Shown piece after piece: positions 7,278 to 7,368 of a stretch of 7,368 bases of DNA. Made by a program: the position numbers and the translations under genes. Numbering within the stretch: position 1 is the first letter of the stretch; the number at the start of each line of letters is the position of its first letter. The DNA lies in the NCBI GenBank assembly GCA_020720705.1, contig DYOJ01000111.1, positions 1 to 7,368 on the forward strand, read 5' to 3'. The notes below the pieces were generated by a model. That model made no database searches. It was not told the origin of the DNA and saw nothing but the letters and a program-made list of their open reading frames with translations. This stretch comes from Acetofilamentum sp. (GTDB lineage Bacteria; Bacteroidota; Bacteroidia; Bacteroidales; JAADGE01).

Positions 7278-7368
7278 ATGTCAACAAATATCCATAAACG
7301 CATTGAATTGCTTCGTGCAGAATTGCATCGCCACAATCACAATTATTATGTGCTATCAACTACGGTAA
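7278..7368 (+). CDS. ligA: NAD+-dependent DNA ligase LigA, N-terminal fragment
   Basis: Thirty codons are present before the window ends inside the gene. The translation contains K-R-I-E-L-L-R-A-E-L-H-R-H-N-H-N-Y-Y-V-L at residues 7-26. It matches the start of the LigA domain Ia (pattern RIxxLRxxLxxHNxxYYVxDxPxISDxEYD), where the YY/YH pair contacts the nicotinamide mononucleotide part of NAD+. LigA seals nicks in replication and repair using NAD+. The start is the first ATG after a good promoter, with no Shine-Dalgarno sequence. The catalytic lysine and later domains lie beyond the window, so intactness cannot be judged. The partial length limits certainty. Confidence 0.85.
   Translation, partial: MSTNIHKRIELLRAELHRHNHNYYVLSTTV

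Noticed and set aside
1..7368. Search for CRISPR arrays, tRNA genes, insertion sequences, attachment sites or a defence system
   Set aside because: No direct repeat-spacer pattern, cloverleaf, transposase or recombinase reading frame, or terminal inverted repeats were seen. The coding density is fully explained by core genes.

Overview
The window comes from an AT-rich member of the Bacteroidota, probably the order Bacteroidales. Three things point there: promoters of the TAnnTTTG type, start codons without Shine-Dalgarno sequences, and a secreted protein ending in a type IX secretion (T9SS) sorting domain. The gene order rimP-nusA-infB is the conserved bacterial transcription/translation operon. 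All genes lie on the plus strand. I cannot name a genus.

Layout: (1) 62-1900 encodes a secreted multidomain nuclease. It has a signal peptide, an endonuclease I-type catalytic domain, a putative Ig-like domain, a choice-of-anchor/cleaved-adhesin-like beta domain and a C-terminal T9SS type A sorting domain. (2) 1901-2037 is a regulatory intergenic region. It holds a well-formed Bacteroidota promoter with a perfect 7-bp inverted repeat in its spacer, then a G/C-rich hairpin plus TTTT lying between the predicted transcription start and the rimP start codon. (3) 2038-7175 holds rimP (30S maturation), nusA (transcription elongation/termination factor) and infB (initiation factor IF-2), with gaps of 20 and 60 bp and no clear internal promoter or terminator, so it is very likely one transcription unit. 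(4) 7176-7277 holds a strong intrinsic terminator placed directly against a second TAnnTTTG promoter. (5) 7278 to the window end is the first 30 codons of ligA, the NAD+-dependent DNA ligase, cut by the window edge.

rimP, nusA and infB link transcription with ribosome assembly and initiation. The nuclease upstream and the ligase downstream are separate transcription units by promoter and terminator evidence. This is mostly an ordinary core-genome region, and I find no mobile element, CRISPR array, tRNA, rRNA or novel defence system. The points most worth a second look are the rimP leader (terminator-like hairpin plus promoter palindrome), the very long charged IF-2 linker with a thrice-repeated [12 protein letters not shown] motif and an acidic 10-residue repeat, and the domain combination of the secreted nuclease.
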